Below, in pieces: positions 26,614 to 36,114 of a DNA stretch of 64,000 bases. The position numbers and the translations under genes are program-made. The notes under the pieces are model-generated. The model had not been told where the DNA came from. It did no database searches and saw only the letters and a list, made by a program, of their open reading frames with translations. How positions within the stretch are numbered: the stretch's first letter is position 1; every line of letters begins with the position of its first letter. Source of the stretch: an uncultured Opitutia bacterium (GTDB lineage: Bacteria > Verrucomicrobiota > Verrucomicrobiia > Opitutales > Opitutaceae); NCBI GenBank assembly GCA_903877135.1, contig CAIRCN010000074.1:186001-250000 (forward strand), written 5' to 3'.

Positions 26614-28368
26614 ATGGCCGTCACCACGCCCCCGCCCACTCTGATTTGCACCCCGTTTTTTCCCTGCGCTGTGGCGCAGGCCCGCGGTGTGCGTTCGCCC
26701 GAAGCGTTTTTGCACGGAGGGGAGAGCGAATTTGCGGGCGGCGCCGCGTGTCTGGCCAGTCTCGTGATCGATTTTGGCGAGGAATTGGTGGGTGCGTTCG
26801 AGTTCGATGTACGCGCCGATGACGAGGTGAACCTGGAAGTTTTCTATGGCGAGGATCTGGCCGAGGCCCTCGTGACGAAAGACCCATTTCCGGCAGACAA
26901 CTGGTATCGCCTGCCGCGCGATGCCCACACGCTTGCGCCGGGCGAACACACCGTGCGTCACCCGGGCCGGCGGGCGTTCCGCTATGTCCACCTCGTGTCG
27001 CACGGTCCAGCGACTTTCGCCGTGCGCGCCTGCCGAGCGACGCTGGAGCACGCCCCAGTCGAAGCGCGCGGCTGGTTCGCTTGTTCCGATGCGTTACTGA
27101 ATGACGCGTGGCAAATCAGCCGGCGCACGATCAAACTCTGTATGCAGCAGCACTACGAGGACGGCGTGAAACGCGACGGTATGCTGTGGATTGGCGATTA
27201 CCGCGTGGAGTTTTTGTGTGGCAACTATCTCTTTGGCGACGCCGCGCTTGGCCGCCGCTGCCTCGAGATGATGGCGGAGGGCGCGCATCCAAACGGGAGC
27301 CTTTCCGCGGCGGCGTTGCGGGCTGGCGGGCACCAGCACCCACGCCTCGACTATATCGCTGCTGGCATCACAAACCCCGGTGGTTTGGACCGCTGGGTGC
27401 TCGACAACTATTGTGCCGACTACGTCTGTGCTTTGTGGGAATACGTGCTGCACACCGGCGACACTGCGCTCGCGGCTCAGCTCGCGCCGGTGCTTAGAGC
27501 GTTGCTTGGTTATCTGGAAAACGTGGTTCTCGCGCAGGCAGCGAGTCCGCGCTCGTTCATCACCGACAATCAGACTGATCAGGCCGATTGGTGGGGCAGC
27601 CGCTCCACGCTGGCCTACCAACTCGCGGCGGCCTTTGCCGCCGGGGCGCGGCTGCTGGAGTTTGTGGGCGAGAAGATGGAGGCGGAACGTTATCGCCAAC
27701 TCCACCGCGCGCGCCTGCGGCGGGCTGCAGACGATTTCGGGGTGCCGAGGGCCGGCGCGACGATTCGCGACGATTTTGCGACGGATGCGTCGGTGAGCTG
27801 GCACAGCCACGCCGCAGCCTGGCTCGCGGGAGCGATAACCGCGGATGAACTGCGCGCGCTTCAGGGCAAACTGCACGCCAATCCTGCCGTCCGCCGACCC
27901 ATGGCCGGATTCATGGAATATTGGTTGCTGGCCGCGTGGTTCGAGGCCGGCCTCGCTCGCGAGGCGCTGGACGAGATGCGCTCCTACTGGGGCCAGATGC
28001 TGCGCAATGGTGCGACGACGACGTGGGAACTGGTGGATCGCCGCGTGGCCGGACTAGACCGTATCGTCGTCGGCGGGCGCAGCCAGTGCCATGGATGGTC
28101 GGCTGGCCCGGCGCATCTGCTGCCGGCGAAAGTGTTGGGCATCACTCCAGCGACGCCGGGCTTTCGTGAGGTTGAGATTCGCCCGGCGCTCGGTGATTTG
28201 AAGTGGGCCGAGGGCGCAGTGCCGACGCCCCACGGAACGATTCTCGTGGTCTGGCGCGGGTCAGGCACTGGCGAAGTGAGCCTGCCCGCGGGAGTCTCAG
28301 CTGTGTTGCATAGGCCGGGTCGCGAGCCTCAGGTGCTGGCCGGCGGCGCGATTCACATGGTGAATTGA
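26614..28368 (+). CDS. Alpha-L-rhamnosidase-like protein (GH78-type six-hairpin glycosidase)
   Basis: A 584-residue protein with a short beta-sandwich N-terminal part (to about 170) and an alpha/alpha-barrel with the segment QQHYEDGVKRDGMLWIGDYR, equivalent to the acid-containing DGxxRDRxxWxGD motif of GH78 enzymes. NQTDQADWWG and the C-terminal beta domain (GITPATPGFREVEIRPALGD) also fit the family. The family cleaves terminal alpha-L-rhamnose. No signal peptide is seen, so it would act in the cytoplasm. ATG 26614 is preferred to an in-frame GTG at 26587. Confidence 0.8.
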   Translation: MAVTTPPPTLICTPFFPCAVAQARGVRSPEAFLHGGESEFAGGAACLASLVIDFGEELVGAFEFDVRADDEVNLEVFYGEDLAEALVTKDPFPADNWYRLPRDAHTLAPGEHTVRHPGRRAFRYVHLVSHGPATFAVRACRATLEHAPVEARGWFACSDALLNDAWQISRRTIKLCMQQHYEDGVKRDGMLWIGDYRVEFLCGNYLFGDAALGRRCLEMMAEGAHPNGSLSAAALRAGGHQHPRLDYIAAGITNPGGLDRWVLDNYCADYVCALWEYVLHTGDTALAAQLAPVLRALLGYLENVVLAQAASPRSFITDNQTDQADWWGSRSTLAYQLAAAFAAGARLLEFVGEKMEAERYRQLHRARLRRAADDFGVPRAGATIRDDFATDASVSWHSHAAAWLAGAITADELRALQGKLHANPAVRRPMAGFMEYWLLAAWFEAGLAREALDEMRSYWGQMLRNGATTTWELVDRRVAGLDRIVVGGRSQCHGWSAGPAHLLPAKVLGITPATPGFREVEIRPALGDLKWAEGAVPTPHGTILVVWRGSGTGEVSLPAGVSAVLHRPGREPQVLAGGAIHMVN

Positions 28369-28386
28369 CGCGCGGCGTCGCGCCGT

Positions 28387-28893
28387 TTAGTTGGTCTTGA
28401 CTGCCCGCCAACCGACAATCTGGCCATTGGGAAGGCTGACGATGCCGTTGCCCTGATTAAATGTAGAGCCAATCCAAGATTTATCGCCATCCAGATGGAC
28501 GGTTGTGGTTTCGTTGGCGACGAGGATGACGGGAACCGTGAGTTGCTTCCGGAAGCCCTTGACGTGGGCATGAACTTGGTAAGCACCTTCTGGCAGGCGA
28601 ATCGTTGCTGGAAGCTCTCCGAAAGTGCCTGCGCTGTTATGGACAACGTAGATCACCTTACCGCTGGCATCCAAGATTTGGTAATCCGTATGGATGGGAT
28701 AACCCTCGATGCCAATCGGGTTCGGTTGCTTGTCCAGTGCGGTGTAGACGACGAGGGTTCCTGCGGGGCCTTTGGTATCGGCTGGTGGCGGTGGACCGAC
28801 CGGATCAAGGGCAACTGTGTCGTGCTTAAAATAAGTGCAGCCTGAAAGCAGCAACACGAGAGTAACCAAGGCAAACGAGCAGATATGTTTCAT
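28387..28893 (-). CDS. Putative lipoprotein, unrecognised
   Basis: A 168-residue protein with a lipoprotein signal (FALVTLVLLLSGC, lipobox LSGC at about residues 16-19). The mature part is beta-rich with repeated TVHLDGD-like turns (LPEGAYQVHAHVKGFRKQLT resembles a carboxypeptidase-regulatory or PEGA-like fold), and it ends in a short polar tail. No enzyme motif is visible. It is convergent with the rhamnosidase-like gene, 18 bases between stops. Confidence 0.65.
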   Translation of the reverse strand: MKHICSFALVTLVLLLSGCTYFKHDTVALDPVGPPPPADTKGPAGTLVVYTALDKQPNPIGIEGYPIHTDYQILDASGKVIYVVHNSAGTFGELPATIRLPEGAYQVHAHVKGFRKQLTVPVILVANETTTVHLDGDKSWIGSTFNQGNGIVSLPNGQIVGWRAVKTN

Positions 28894-29039
28894 AAGGATT
28901 TCGGCGTCTGACGCTCCAATAGGTCAAAGGTTTCATCATTTTCAAGCAGCGGGGCGTTTTTATCAGGCGAATATAGATTGGTCCCGGATGCGCACGATCG
29001 GTCCGGCGCCGAGCATTGAAGATATCTGGCAAAACAATT

Positions 29040-30275
29040 TTACGTTTCCTCAGGTGGTTTTACACGGCGGAAGGCGCGCCAGAGAAGAAGGTCGTAGGTG
29101 ATCTTCGCGCCGCCGCAAATCCAGAAGGGCAGGCTCATGAGCGCAACCGAGCTGAGCAACGGCGCGGCGATGAGCGGTGCGACGGCGGTGCCGAGCTGCT
29201 TGGCGGTCGTCGTCACCCCGTTGGCGGCTGAGCGTGTCGCGGGCGGCACGACGGCGTTGATGTAGGACTGGCGCGTGGGCACGTCCATTTGCGAAATGGA
29301 ATTGCGCAGCCAGAAAACGACGACGGCGGCACCGAGCGTGGGCATGAGCGGCACGAGCATGAGCAGGACGCTCGAGGGCAGATGCGTCCAGACCATGGTG
29401 TTGACGAGCCCGAAGCGCCGCGCGATGGGCACGGCGGCGAGCGCCGAGAGGCCCGCGAGCAGATTGGTGCCGAAGAAAATCCCGCCGAGCGTCGCCTCCG
29501 ACACGCCGAATTTCTGGTGAAACCAGAAGGCCACGAAGGCCTGCACGCAGAATCCGCCGCCGAACGAATCGAGCGCGAACAGCGCGCTCAGCCGCAGCAC
29601 CAGGCCCTGGGAGGCGCCCAACCCGAGTGCCCCCGGCTCAGCGGCCGGAGCAGCGTGCTGTGGCTCGGCGGCGATCTCGACCTCGCGTCCCAGCCGCAGG
29701 CTGAGCTGGGCCAGCGAGCCGCCGCAGGCGGCGAAAATCCAGAACAACGCGCGATAGCTGTCAGGCGCGCTCCAGCCGCGGAGTTGCAGCCCATGCGCCA
29801 GCGCGCCGCCGGCCAGCGCGCCGAGGGCGCTCATCGAAAATCCGGCGACGTGATACCAGGCGAACAGCCGCGTGCGTTCTCTTCCGGGGATCACATGGGC
29901 GAGACAGGCTTGCTCGACCGCGAGAAACGGCCCGACCTCGGCGCCGGTGGGGCTAATGACGCCGATGGTCGCGGCGAGCACGAGCAGAGTAAAATTATTG
30001 GTCAGCGCCATGCCCGCGCCGCCGAGCACCATGAGCGCGGCGCCAATCCGGAGCGTGGCGCGGCGGCCCCAGCGGTCGGCGCGTGTCGTCAGCCAGAGCG
30101 AAATCGCGGCGTCACCCAGAAACGTCAGCGTGAGGAGCAGGCCAACCTGTCCCGCGTCGAGGCCGATCGCGGTGAGGTGGAGGACAAGCACGACCGCGAG
30201 CAGGCCGCAGGCGAAGAGTCGCACCATGCGCGAGGCAAACAGCACGCGCAGATCGGCGGCGGCGGTCGGATTCAT
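29040..30275 (-). CDS. Major facilitator superfamily transporter
   Basis: A 411-residue protein with about 12 hydrophobic helices. The loop-2-3 motif TTRADRWGRRATLRIG is the MFS signature (GxxxDRxGRR). The start MNPTAAADLRVLFASRMVRL is chosen; upstream in-frame starts would add a low-complexity leader of 53 residues with no helix. The substrate cannot be inferred. Divergent from a small membrane protein gene 150 bases away. Confidence 0.85.
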   Translation of the reverse strand: MNPTAAADLRVLFASRMVRLFACGLLAVVLVLHLTAIGLDAGQVGLLLTLTFLGDAAISLWLTTRADRWGRRATLRIGAALMVLGGAGMALTNNFTLLVLAATIGVISPTGAEVGPFLAVEQACLAHVIPGRERTRLFAWYHVAGFSMSALGALAGGALAHGLQLRGWSAPDSYRALFWIFAACGGSLAQLSLRLGREVEIAAEPQHAAPAAEPGALGLGASQGLVLRLSALFALDSFGGGFCVQAFVAFWFHQKFGVSEATLGGIFFGTNLLAGLSALAAVPIARRFGLVNTMVWTHLPSSVLLMLVPLMPTLGAAVVVFWLRNSISQMDVPTRQSYINAVVPPATRSAANGVTTTAKQLGTAVAPLIAAPLLSSVALMSLPFWICGGAKITYDLLLWRAFRRVKPPEET

Positions 30276-30425
30276 GCGGCGCGGAGCGTGTGCTGCCTGC
30301 ACTGCGACCGGCAAGTCGGAACTCACCGGGTGGGGCGGCGCAGCCCGACAACTTGAAGTCGTAATCTTGCCGGCGAATGGTATGGCTTCACCTGCTCGGT
30401 AGGAAATCTCACCACAAGGAATCCC

Positions 30426-30821
30426 ATGAGTCATTCACCACAGCTAGGATCGTCACATGCGAGCGCAGCATCCGCGGCCACTTGGCGTGAAGCTTCAAGG
30501 GAAACGGTGCGGTATTGGGAGCGCCGCCGCTTCGGCTACAATGGCGTTTTGCTGGCGGTGACGGTGGTGTGGCTGGTGGGCACCTGGCCGCATTTCCGGC
30601 CGGCCTTGAACTGGTCTTCGGGTCTGCAACTGCTCGGTTTGGCGGCGCTCGCGAATGCCTGTTATTGCGCGGCGTATCCGCTAGATTTCATACTCCTGCG
30701 GTCGCCGTTGAGGGAGATGTGGAGGCGGCGCCGGTGGGTCCTGTGGTGCGCGGGAACTTTGTTTGCGGTCGTTCTGACCTGTTACTGGATCGCCGATGAA
30801 ATCTATCCCTCAGTGGGTTGA
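30426..30821 (+). CDS. Three-helix membrane protein, unrecognised
   Basis: A 131-residue protein: a polar Ser/Ala-rich N-terminus, then hydrophobic helices at about residues 40-56 (GVLLAVTVVWLVGTW), 66-88 (GLQLLGLAALANACYCAAYP) and 104-122 (VLWCAGTLFAVVLTCYWIA), with basic loops between (LREMWRRRRW). The inside-positive pattern suggests a real inner-membrane protein. Its end overlaps the convergent NUDIX gene by 12 bases. No family is recognised. Confidence 0.6.
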   Translation: MSHSPQLGSSHASAASAATWREASRETVRYWERRRFGYNGVLLAVTVVWLVGTWPHFRPALNWSSGLQLLGLAALANACYCAAYPLDFILLRSPLREMWRRRRWVLWCAGTLFAVVLTCYWIADEIYPSVG

Positions 30822-31328
30822 CCGGGTGCCGGGCGTGATTTCCTCGATCTCCACCGTCACCGGCCGGCCGGGGGCGCAGTCGGCTTTCAACGCGACGAAT
30901 TTGCCTCGATACTGGTCGTAGATTGGCCAGAGGGCTTTTCGGTCGGTTTCCGGGATCGGCAGGGTATCGACGGCGGCGCGCGTGAAAAAGGCAAACTTGC
31001 CCTCCTTGATATCGGGCGGCAGCGCTGGGATGGGGCGACGGCAGCGAAAGAGGAACATGAGCCAATGCGCGTGGCCCTCGTAGGCTTTCTCGGCGATCAT
31101 CGCGAACAGGTGCAGATCGCCGGCGGTGATGGCGAACCCGGTTTCCTCGGCGGTTTCGCGAACGGCGCATTCGAACGGAGATTCGCCGAGCGTGGTCTCA
31201 AGTTTGCCGCCGATGGGGCTCCACGCTCCGAAGTTCGGAGGCTTGGCGCGGAGCATGAGCAGGTGTTCGCCAGCGGAATTTTCCAGGAAGACCAACACGG
31301 CGATTTTATAGGCGAGGGGAGGCGTCAT
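30810..31328 (-). CDS. NUDIX hydrolase
   Basis: A 172-residue protein with an intact NUDIX box: GGKLETTLGESPFECAVRET followed by AEETGF, carrying the RExxEE metal-binding core. NUDIX enzymes cleave nucleoside diphosphates linked to another group; 8-oxo-dGTP and other damaged nucleotides are frequent substrates of proteins this size. Substrate is undetermined. Divergent from the exonuclease gene. Confidence 0.85.
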   Translation of the reverse strand: MTPPLAYKIAVLVFLENSAGEHLLMLRAKPPNFGAWSPIGGKLETTLGESPFECAVRETAEETGFAITAGDLHLFAMIAEKAYEGHAHWLMFLFRCRRPIPALPPDIKEGKFAFFTRAAVDTLPIPETDRKALWPIYDQYRGKFVALKADCAPGRPVTVEIEEITPGTRSTH

Positions 31329-31450
31329 CAGATTGGCGGCGAGTTTTTGAGCGTGACGCGCGGAGGGGGCTGCACAACTTTTTTCCCGAATCCATGTGGC
31401 GCGCGGGCGTTTTGATTTGAACGGGGGCGGGCCCGCGGCCTCACTTGCGC

Positions 31451-32332
31451 ATGGCCAAATGGATGCTCGTGGACGGTTTCAATCTTGCCTACCGCTGCTT
31501 CTACGCGGTGCCTGAGCTCACGCGGGCGGATGGGTTTCCCACCAATGCCGTGCATGGCTGGGTGAAATCGCTCTGGCGGCTGGCGGACCAGGAACGGCCG
31601 GAGGCGACGCTCGTGTTTTTCGATCTCGGGGGCGCACAGGACCGGCTGGCGCTGCACCCTGAATACAAGGCCCACCGGGAGGAAATGCCGGAGGCGTTGC
31701 AGAAACAGATCGAGCCGATCAAGGCGCTCACCCGGGCGATGGGGCTTGTGGGCATCGAGCAGGATGGAGTGGAATCAGACGACCTGCTCGCGTCGCAGGC
31801 GGTGGCGCTCGCCGGGGCTGGACATGACGTGCTGATCGTGAGCGCGGACAAGGATTTCGCGCAGATTGTCGGCGAGCGCGTGCAGATTTTGCTGCCGCCG
31901 CCAACGGCGAATTCGAAGCTCGGCTGGCGCCGGCTCGACGCCGCTGGCGTTTTGGAGAAATTCGGCGTGCCGCCGGAGCGGATCGCGGACTATCTGGCGC
32001 TGATCGGCGACACCTCGGACAACATTCCCGGGCTCGACGGCGTGGGGCCCAAGACGGCGGCGAAGTGGCTGGCGGAGTTTGGCAGCCTCGAAGGGGTGTT
32101 CGCGCACGCGGGCGAGGTGAAACCGGAGCGGTTCCGGCCGGCGGTGCAGGCCGACGCGGCGCGGTTGCGGCTGAACCGGCAGCTCACGACGCTCAACCTC
32201 GCGTTGCCGACCGTTGCGGCGGAGAAGGTGGCACCGCGGCCGGAGGAGCTGTTTGGGCTCTTGGAAAAGATGGAGATGCGCAGCGCGCTGGCCGAGGCGC
32301 GGACGCGTTATGGGCAGCCGGAGTTGTTTTGA
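31451..32332 (+). CDS. Stand-alone 5'-3' exonuclease (PolA N-terminal domain type)
   Basis: A 293-residue protein equal to the 5' nuclease domain of DNA polymerase I without polymerase. Metal ligands are visible: LVDGFN, FDLGG, GVESDDLLASQAV, SADKDF and the helix-hairpin-helix GDTSDNIPGLDGVGPKTAAK. Stand-alone forms (ExoIX/Xni-like or T5-type) remove flaps and RNA primers. ATG 31451 is chosen over an in-frame TTG at 31445. It precedes a convergent response regulator by 13 bases. Confidence 0.9.
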   Translation: MAKWMLVDGFNLAYRCFYAVPELTRADGFPTNAVHGWVKSLWRLADQERPEATLVFFDLGGAQDRLALHPEYKAHREEMPEALQKQIEPIKALTRAMGLVGIEQDGVESDDLLASQAVALAGAGHDVLIVSADKDFAQIVGERVQILLPPPTANSKLGWRRLDAAGVLEKFGVPPERIADYLALIGDTSDNIPGLDGVGPKTAAKWLAEFGSLEGVFAHAGEVKPERFRPAVQADAARLRLNRQLTTLNLALPTVAAEKVAPRPEELFGLLEKMEMRSALAEARTRYGQPELF

Positions 32333-32345
32333 GGACGGTCTTCCG

Positions 32346-33137
32346 CTACCGTTTCTTTTTCGCTGCGACAGGGGGCTTGGCCGGCTTGGGCTCCCCTTTA
32401 GCCGCCGCGACCGGCACCTCAAGCATGTAACCGATGCCGTGCAGAGTGCGGAAGCCGGCTAGATCCACACCGTGGGCTTTGAACAGTTCGCGCACTTTCA
32501 CGACATATTGGTCGAGCGAACGGCTCTTCACGTCGGCATGCACGCCCCAGACGGAATGGATCAGGGCCTTTCGGGTGACGACGACCCCGGGTTGCGCGCT
32601 GAGATAGGCCAGAATGCCGAGTTCCTTGCGGCCCAGCTTGTGCGTAGTGCCGTCGGGGAAAATGATTTCGAGGCGCACGGGCGTGATGGTGGCCCCGCAA
32701 AAATCGAACGGCTCATCGGTAATGCGGACGTTCTTGGTGACATTCAAGTCAGCATTGCGTTCGGCCCGGCGAAGCACGGCGTTGATGCGGGCGATGAGCT
32801 CGGGGTAGCTGAACGGTTTGGTGACGTAGTCGTCGCCGCCCATGTTAAGCCCCTTGATCTTGCTCGTCTCCTGGTCGTTGCCGGTGAGAAAAATGACCGG
32901 CACCGCAATGTCCGCGGCCTTCAGCTGGTCGAGCAGGGTGAAGCCGGATTCGTCGGGCAGGGTGATATCGAGCAGGAGGAGGTTGGCGAAGTTTTTTCGC
33001 AGAAATTTCAACGCATGGGCGGCGCGGCTGCAGATCTGGCTTTGCATGCCCGCTCGCTCCAGATGGATCGCAATCACATTCGCAAGTTCGGTTTCATCTT
33101 CGACAACGACAATCAGGGGTTTGGGTTCGGCGCGCAT
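32346..33137 (-). CDS. Orphan OmpR-type response regulator with a Lys/Pro-rich tail
   Basis: A 263-residue regulator. The receiver has the acidic pocket VVEDE, phospho-acceptor Asp near residue 57 (LLLDITLPDESGF) and conserved Lys in VTKPFSYPE. A winged-helix domain follows (KLGRKELGILAYLSAQPGV, then FRTLHGIGYMLEVP). The last 25 residues are Lys/Pro/Ala-rich (PKPAKPPVAAKKKR), an unusual extension. No histidine kinase is adjacent, so its partner lies elsewhere. Divergent from hisG. Confidence 0.88.
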   Translation of the reverse strand: MRAEPKPLIVVVEDETELANVIAIHLERAGMQSQICSRAAHALKFLRKNFANLLLLDITLPDESGFTLLDQLKAADIAVPVIFLTGNDQETSKIKGLNMGGDDYVTKPFSYPELIARINAVLRRAERNADLNVTKNVRITDEPFDFCGATITPVRLEIIFPDGTTHKLGRKELGILAYLSAQPGVVVTRKALIHSVWGVHADVKSRSLDQYVVKVRELFKAHGVDLAGFRTLHGIGYMLEVPVAAAKGEPKPAKPPVAAKKKR

Positions 33138-33258
33138 GCAGGTGGTTGGAATGACAACGGATGTTTATTCCGGTGCCCACATTTGTCAAAAAGCGAATGT
33201 GAGCGGTGGCAGCGCCTAGGCGACAGGGGAGAATTTTCTTGAAGGTTACCGGGGCGAG

Positions 33259-34158
33259 GTGTCCTTTCGGCCCGTGTCCGCCCGAAAGCCACTCCTGATG
33301 CTCGGGCTGCCGAAAGGCAGTCTCGAGGAATCCACCAAGAACCTGTTCGCGAAGGCAGGGTGGAAAATCGCGACCAGCTCGCGCTCCTACAAGCCCTCGA
33401 TCGACGACCCCGAACTGGACGGCCGTTTTGTTCGGGCGCAGGAGGTGAGCCGCTACGTCGAGCACGGGTTTTTCGACTGCGGACTGACCGGCCACGACTG
33501 GATTTTGGAGAACGAGTCCGATGTCGTGGAGGTGTGTGACCTCGTCTACAGCCGTGCTTCGGTCCAGAAATCGCGCTGGGTGCTCTGTGTCCCTGAGTCC
33601 TCGCCGATCACGCGGCCCGAGGAGCTGGCGGGCAAACGGATCGCGACCGAGCTGGTCGGCACCGTGCGCCGGTATTTCGCCAAGAAGGGCATCGCCGCCG
33701 AGGTGGAGTTTTCCTGGGGCGCCACCGAGGTCAAGGTGCCGGACCTGGTTGATGCCATCGTGGATATCACCGAGACGGGAAATTCCATCCGGGCGAACAA
33801 GCTGCGCATCATCGACACGCTGCTGGAGACGAACACGAAGTTCATCGCCAACAAGGCGAGCTGGGCCGATCCGGCAAAGCGCAAGAAGATCGAGACGATC
33901 GCGCTGCTGCTCCGCGGGGCGCTCGAGGCCGAGAGCAAGGTCGGGTTGAAGATGAATTTGCCGAAGGCGTCGCTCGCGGCGGTGGTGCAGGCGTTGCCGG
34001 CGCTGCGCAACCCGACGATTTCTCACCTCAGCTCGCCCGACTGGGTGGCGCTCGAAACGATTATCGACGAGAGCATCGTCCGCGAAATCATCCCGCAGCT
34101 CAAGGCGCTCGGCGCCGAGGGCATCGTGGAATACCCGCTGAACAAGGTCGTTTACTGA
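33259..34158 (+). CDS. hisG: ATP phosphoribosyltransferase, long form
   Basis: A 299-residue HisG. It begins with [23 protein letters not shown], where LGLPKGSL is the N-terminal HisG motif. [23 protein letters not shown] and [20 protein letters not shown] are the PRPP- and ATP-binding segments, and a C-terminal ACT-like regulatory domain (about 215-299) marks the long, histidine-inhibited form. It catalyses the first step of histidine synthesis. No other his gene is present; it leads an operon with aguB and aguA, 9 bases away. Confidence 0.96.
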   Translation: MSFRPVSARKPLLMLGLPKGSLEESTKNLFAKAGWKIATSSRSYKPSIDDPELDGRFVRAQEVSRYVEHGFFDCGLTGHDWILENESDVVEVCDLVYSRASVQKSRWVLCVPESSPITRPEELAGKRIATELVGTVRRYFAKKGIAAEVEFSWGATEVKVPDLVDAIVDITETGNSIRANKLRIIDTLLETNTKFIANKASWADPAKRKKIETIALLLRGALEAESKVGLKMNLPKASLAAVVQALPALRNPTISHLSSPDWVALETIIDESIVREIIPQLKALGAEGIVEYPLNKVVY

Positions 34159-34167
34159 CGGCGCGCC

Positions 34168-35043
34168 ATGAAGGTCATCCTCGGACTGCTGCAGCATGCG
34201 TGCTCTGCCGATCCGGCGGCGAACTTGAAGAAAACTCTTTCGCTCGCCGCGCAGGCGGCACGGAAGGGCGCGAATATCATCTGCACGCAGGAACTCTGCC
34301 GCTCGCAGTATTTCTGCCAGAGTGAGAACCACGCGAACTTCGCGCTGGCCGAGGCGATCCCCGGGCCGAGCACGCGGACGTTCCAGAAGCTCGCAAAGAA
34401 ACACGGCGTCGTGATGATCGCGTCGCTGTTTGAAAAGCGCGCATCCGGGCTCTACCACAACACGGCTGTCATCATCGACGCCGACGGCAAGCTGCTCGGC
34501 ATCTACCGAAAGATGCACATTCCGGACGACCCGCTTTACTACGAGAAATTCTACTTCACGCCGGGCGACACAGGTTTCCGGTCGTGGAAAACGAAGTTCG
34601 GCCAGATCGGCGTGCTTATCTGTTGGGACCAGTGGTATCCCGAGGCGGCGCGACTGACGGCGATGCATGGCGCGGAAATTATTTTTTACCCGACGGCGAT
34701 CGGCTGGCATCCCAGCGAGAAGCAGGCGCACGGCGTGCACCAGCACGGCGCGTGGGAAACGATCCAGCGCAGCCACGCCGTGGCCAACGGCTGCTACGTC
34801 GCCGCCGTCAACCGCATCGGCCTGGAGCAGCCGGCGGGCGGCGCCGGCCTCGAATTCTGGGGCCAGAGCTTTGTCGCCGGCACCAGCGGAGAACTGCTGG
34901 CGAAGGCCAGTGCTGATCAGGAGGAGGTTTTGATGGTGCCGGTGGAACTGGGTAAGGTGGACGTCACCCGCACGCACTGGCCGTTCCTGCGTGACCGCCG
35001 GATCGACGCCTACGGCGACCTCATCAGGCGTTTCAGCGACTGA
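34168..35043 (+). CDS. aguB: N-carbamoylputrescine amidase
   Basis: A 291-residue nitrilase-superfamily enzyme with the Glu-Lys-Cys triad in place: ICTQELCRSQYFC, YRKMHIPDDP and LICWDQWYPEAAR. The GLYHNTAVIIDADG and HQHGAWETIQRSHAVANGCY segments match AguB. It hydrolyses N-carbamoylputrescine to putrescine, CO2 and ammonia. The agmatine deiminase gene follows after 2 bases, so both steps from agmatine to putrescine are encoded together. Confidence 0.94.
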   Translation: MKVILGLLQHACSADPAANLKKTLSLAAQAARKGANIICTQELCRSQYFCQSENHANFALAEAIPGPSTRTFQKLAKKHGVVMIASLFEKRASGLYHNTAVIIDADGKLLGIYRKMHIPDDPLYYEKFYFTPGDTGFRSWKTKFGQIGVLICWDQWYPEAARLTAMHGAEIIFYPTAIGWHPSEKQAHGVHQHGAWETIQRSHAVANGCYVAAVNRIGLEQPAGGAGLEFWGQSFVAGTSGELLAKASADQEEVLMVPVELGKVDVTRTHWPFLRDRRIDAYGDLIRRFSD

Positions 35044-35045
35044 AC

Positions 35046-36095
35046 ATGGCTGCCCCGAAGAAGCAGATGCCAGCGGCGCTCGGTTTTCGGATGCCGGCTG
35101 AGTGGGAGCCGCAGGCGGCGGTGTGGCTCTCGTGGCCGCACAAGCGCTCGACCTGGCCCGGGCGGTTCCGGCTGATCCCACAGGTGTTTGCCGGCATCGT
35201 GGCCCGCATCAGTCGCTTCGAGGCCGTTCGCATCAACTGCGCCTCCGCACTGCAGCCACGCGCCAAGCACCTATGCGCGAAGGCGGGCGCGGACCTGGCG
35301 CGGGTGACGTTCTACGATCACCCGACGAACGACGCGTGGTGCCGCGATCACGGGCCGATTTTCGTCAAGCACGACCGGACCGGCGAGGTTGCCGTCACCG
35401 ACTGGGCTTACAACGCCTGGGGCGGCAAATATCCGCCCTACGACCTCGACAACGCCATCCCGGCGCGCATCGCGCGAAAACTGAAACTGCGCCGGTTTGC
35501 GAATGCCATGGTGCTCGAAGGCGGCTCGATCGACGTCAACGGCCGCGGTCTGCTCCTCACGAGCGAGCAGTGCCTGTTGAACAAGAACCGCAATCCGCAC
35601 CTCTCTCGTGCCGAGATCGAGCAAAACCTCCGGGATTTCCTCGGGATCGACGCCGTCCTCTGGCTCGGCGAGGGCATTGCGGGCGACGACACCGACGGGC
35701 ACATCGACGACATGACGCGGTTCTACAAGCCCGACGGGTTCATCACCTGCGTGGAGCCCAACCGCCGCGATCCCAACCACCGGCCGCTCGCGGCGAACTT
35801 GGAACGGCTGCTCGGTTTTCGCGCGCCACAGGGCGGAAAGTTCGATGTGGTCACCCTGCTGATGCCGCGGCCCTGTCGTTTTCGGGGGCAGCGTGTGCCG
35901 GCGAGCTACGCGAATTTCCTCGTCATCAACGGCGCTGTCCTCGTGCCGACGTTTCGGCAGCCACGGCGCGACTCCGGGGCCTGTGAGCGCATCGGCGGTT
36001 GTTTTCCCGGGCGCGAAGTGCTGCCGGTCGACTGCCACGACCTGATCTGGGGCCTTGGCACGCTCCACTGCCTCTCGCAACAGCAGCCCGCGTGA
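35046..36095 (+). CDS. aguA: Agmatine deiminase
   Basis: A 349-residue member of the guanidino-modifying superfamily. Motifs WLSWPHKRSTWPGRF, NDAWCRDHGPIFV, EGGSIDVNGRG, DDTDGHIDDMTRF and the nucleophile segment GLGTLHCLSQQQP are in order; Cys of LHC is the catalytic residue (the usual form is GGGGIHCITQQQP). It converts agmatine to N-carbamoylputrescine. Together with aguB it makes putrescine from agmatine; the arginine decarboxylase would be elsewhere. Confidence 0.95.
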   Translation: MAAPKKQMPAALGFRMPAEWEPQAAVWLSWPHKRSTWPGRFRLIPQVFAGIVARISRFEAVRINCASALQPRAKHLCAKAGADLARVTFYDHPTNDAWCRDHGPIFVKHDRTGEVAVTDWAYNAWGGKYPPYDLDNAIPARIARKLKLRRFANAMVLEGGSIDVNGRGLLLTSEQCLLNKNRNPHLSRAEIEQNLRDFLGIDAVLWLGEGIAGDDTDGHIDDMTRFYKPDGFITCVEPNRRDPNHRPLAANLERLLGFRAPQGGKFDVVTLLMPRPCRFRGQRVPASYANFLVINGAVLVPTFRQPRRDSGACERIGGCFPGREVLPVDCHDLIWGLGTLHCLSQQQPA

Positions 36096-36114
36096 TTCGG
36101 CGGCGGTGCGCAAG

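Noticed and set aside
36055-36114. Longer N-terminus for the UroD-like gene inside aguA
   Set aside because: The extra residues lie inside the agmatine deiminase catalytic region in another frame and do not resemble the family.
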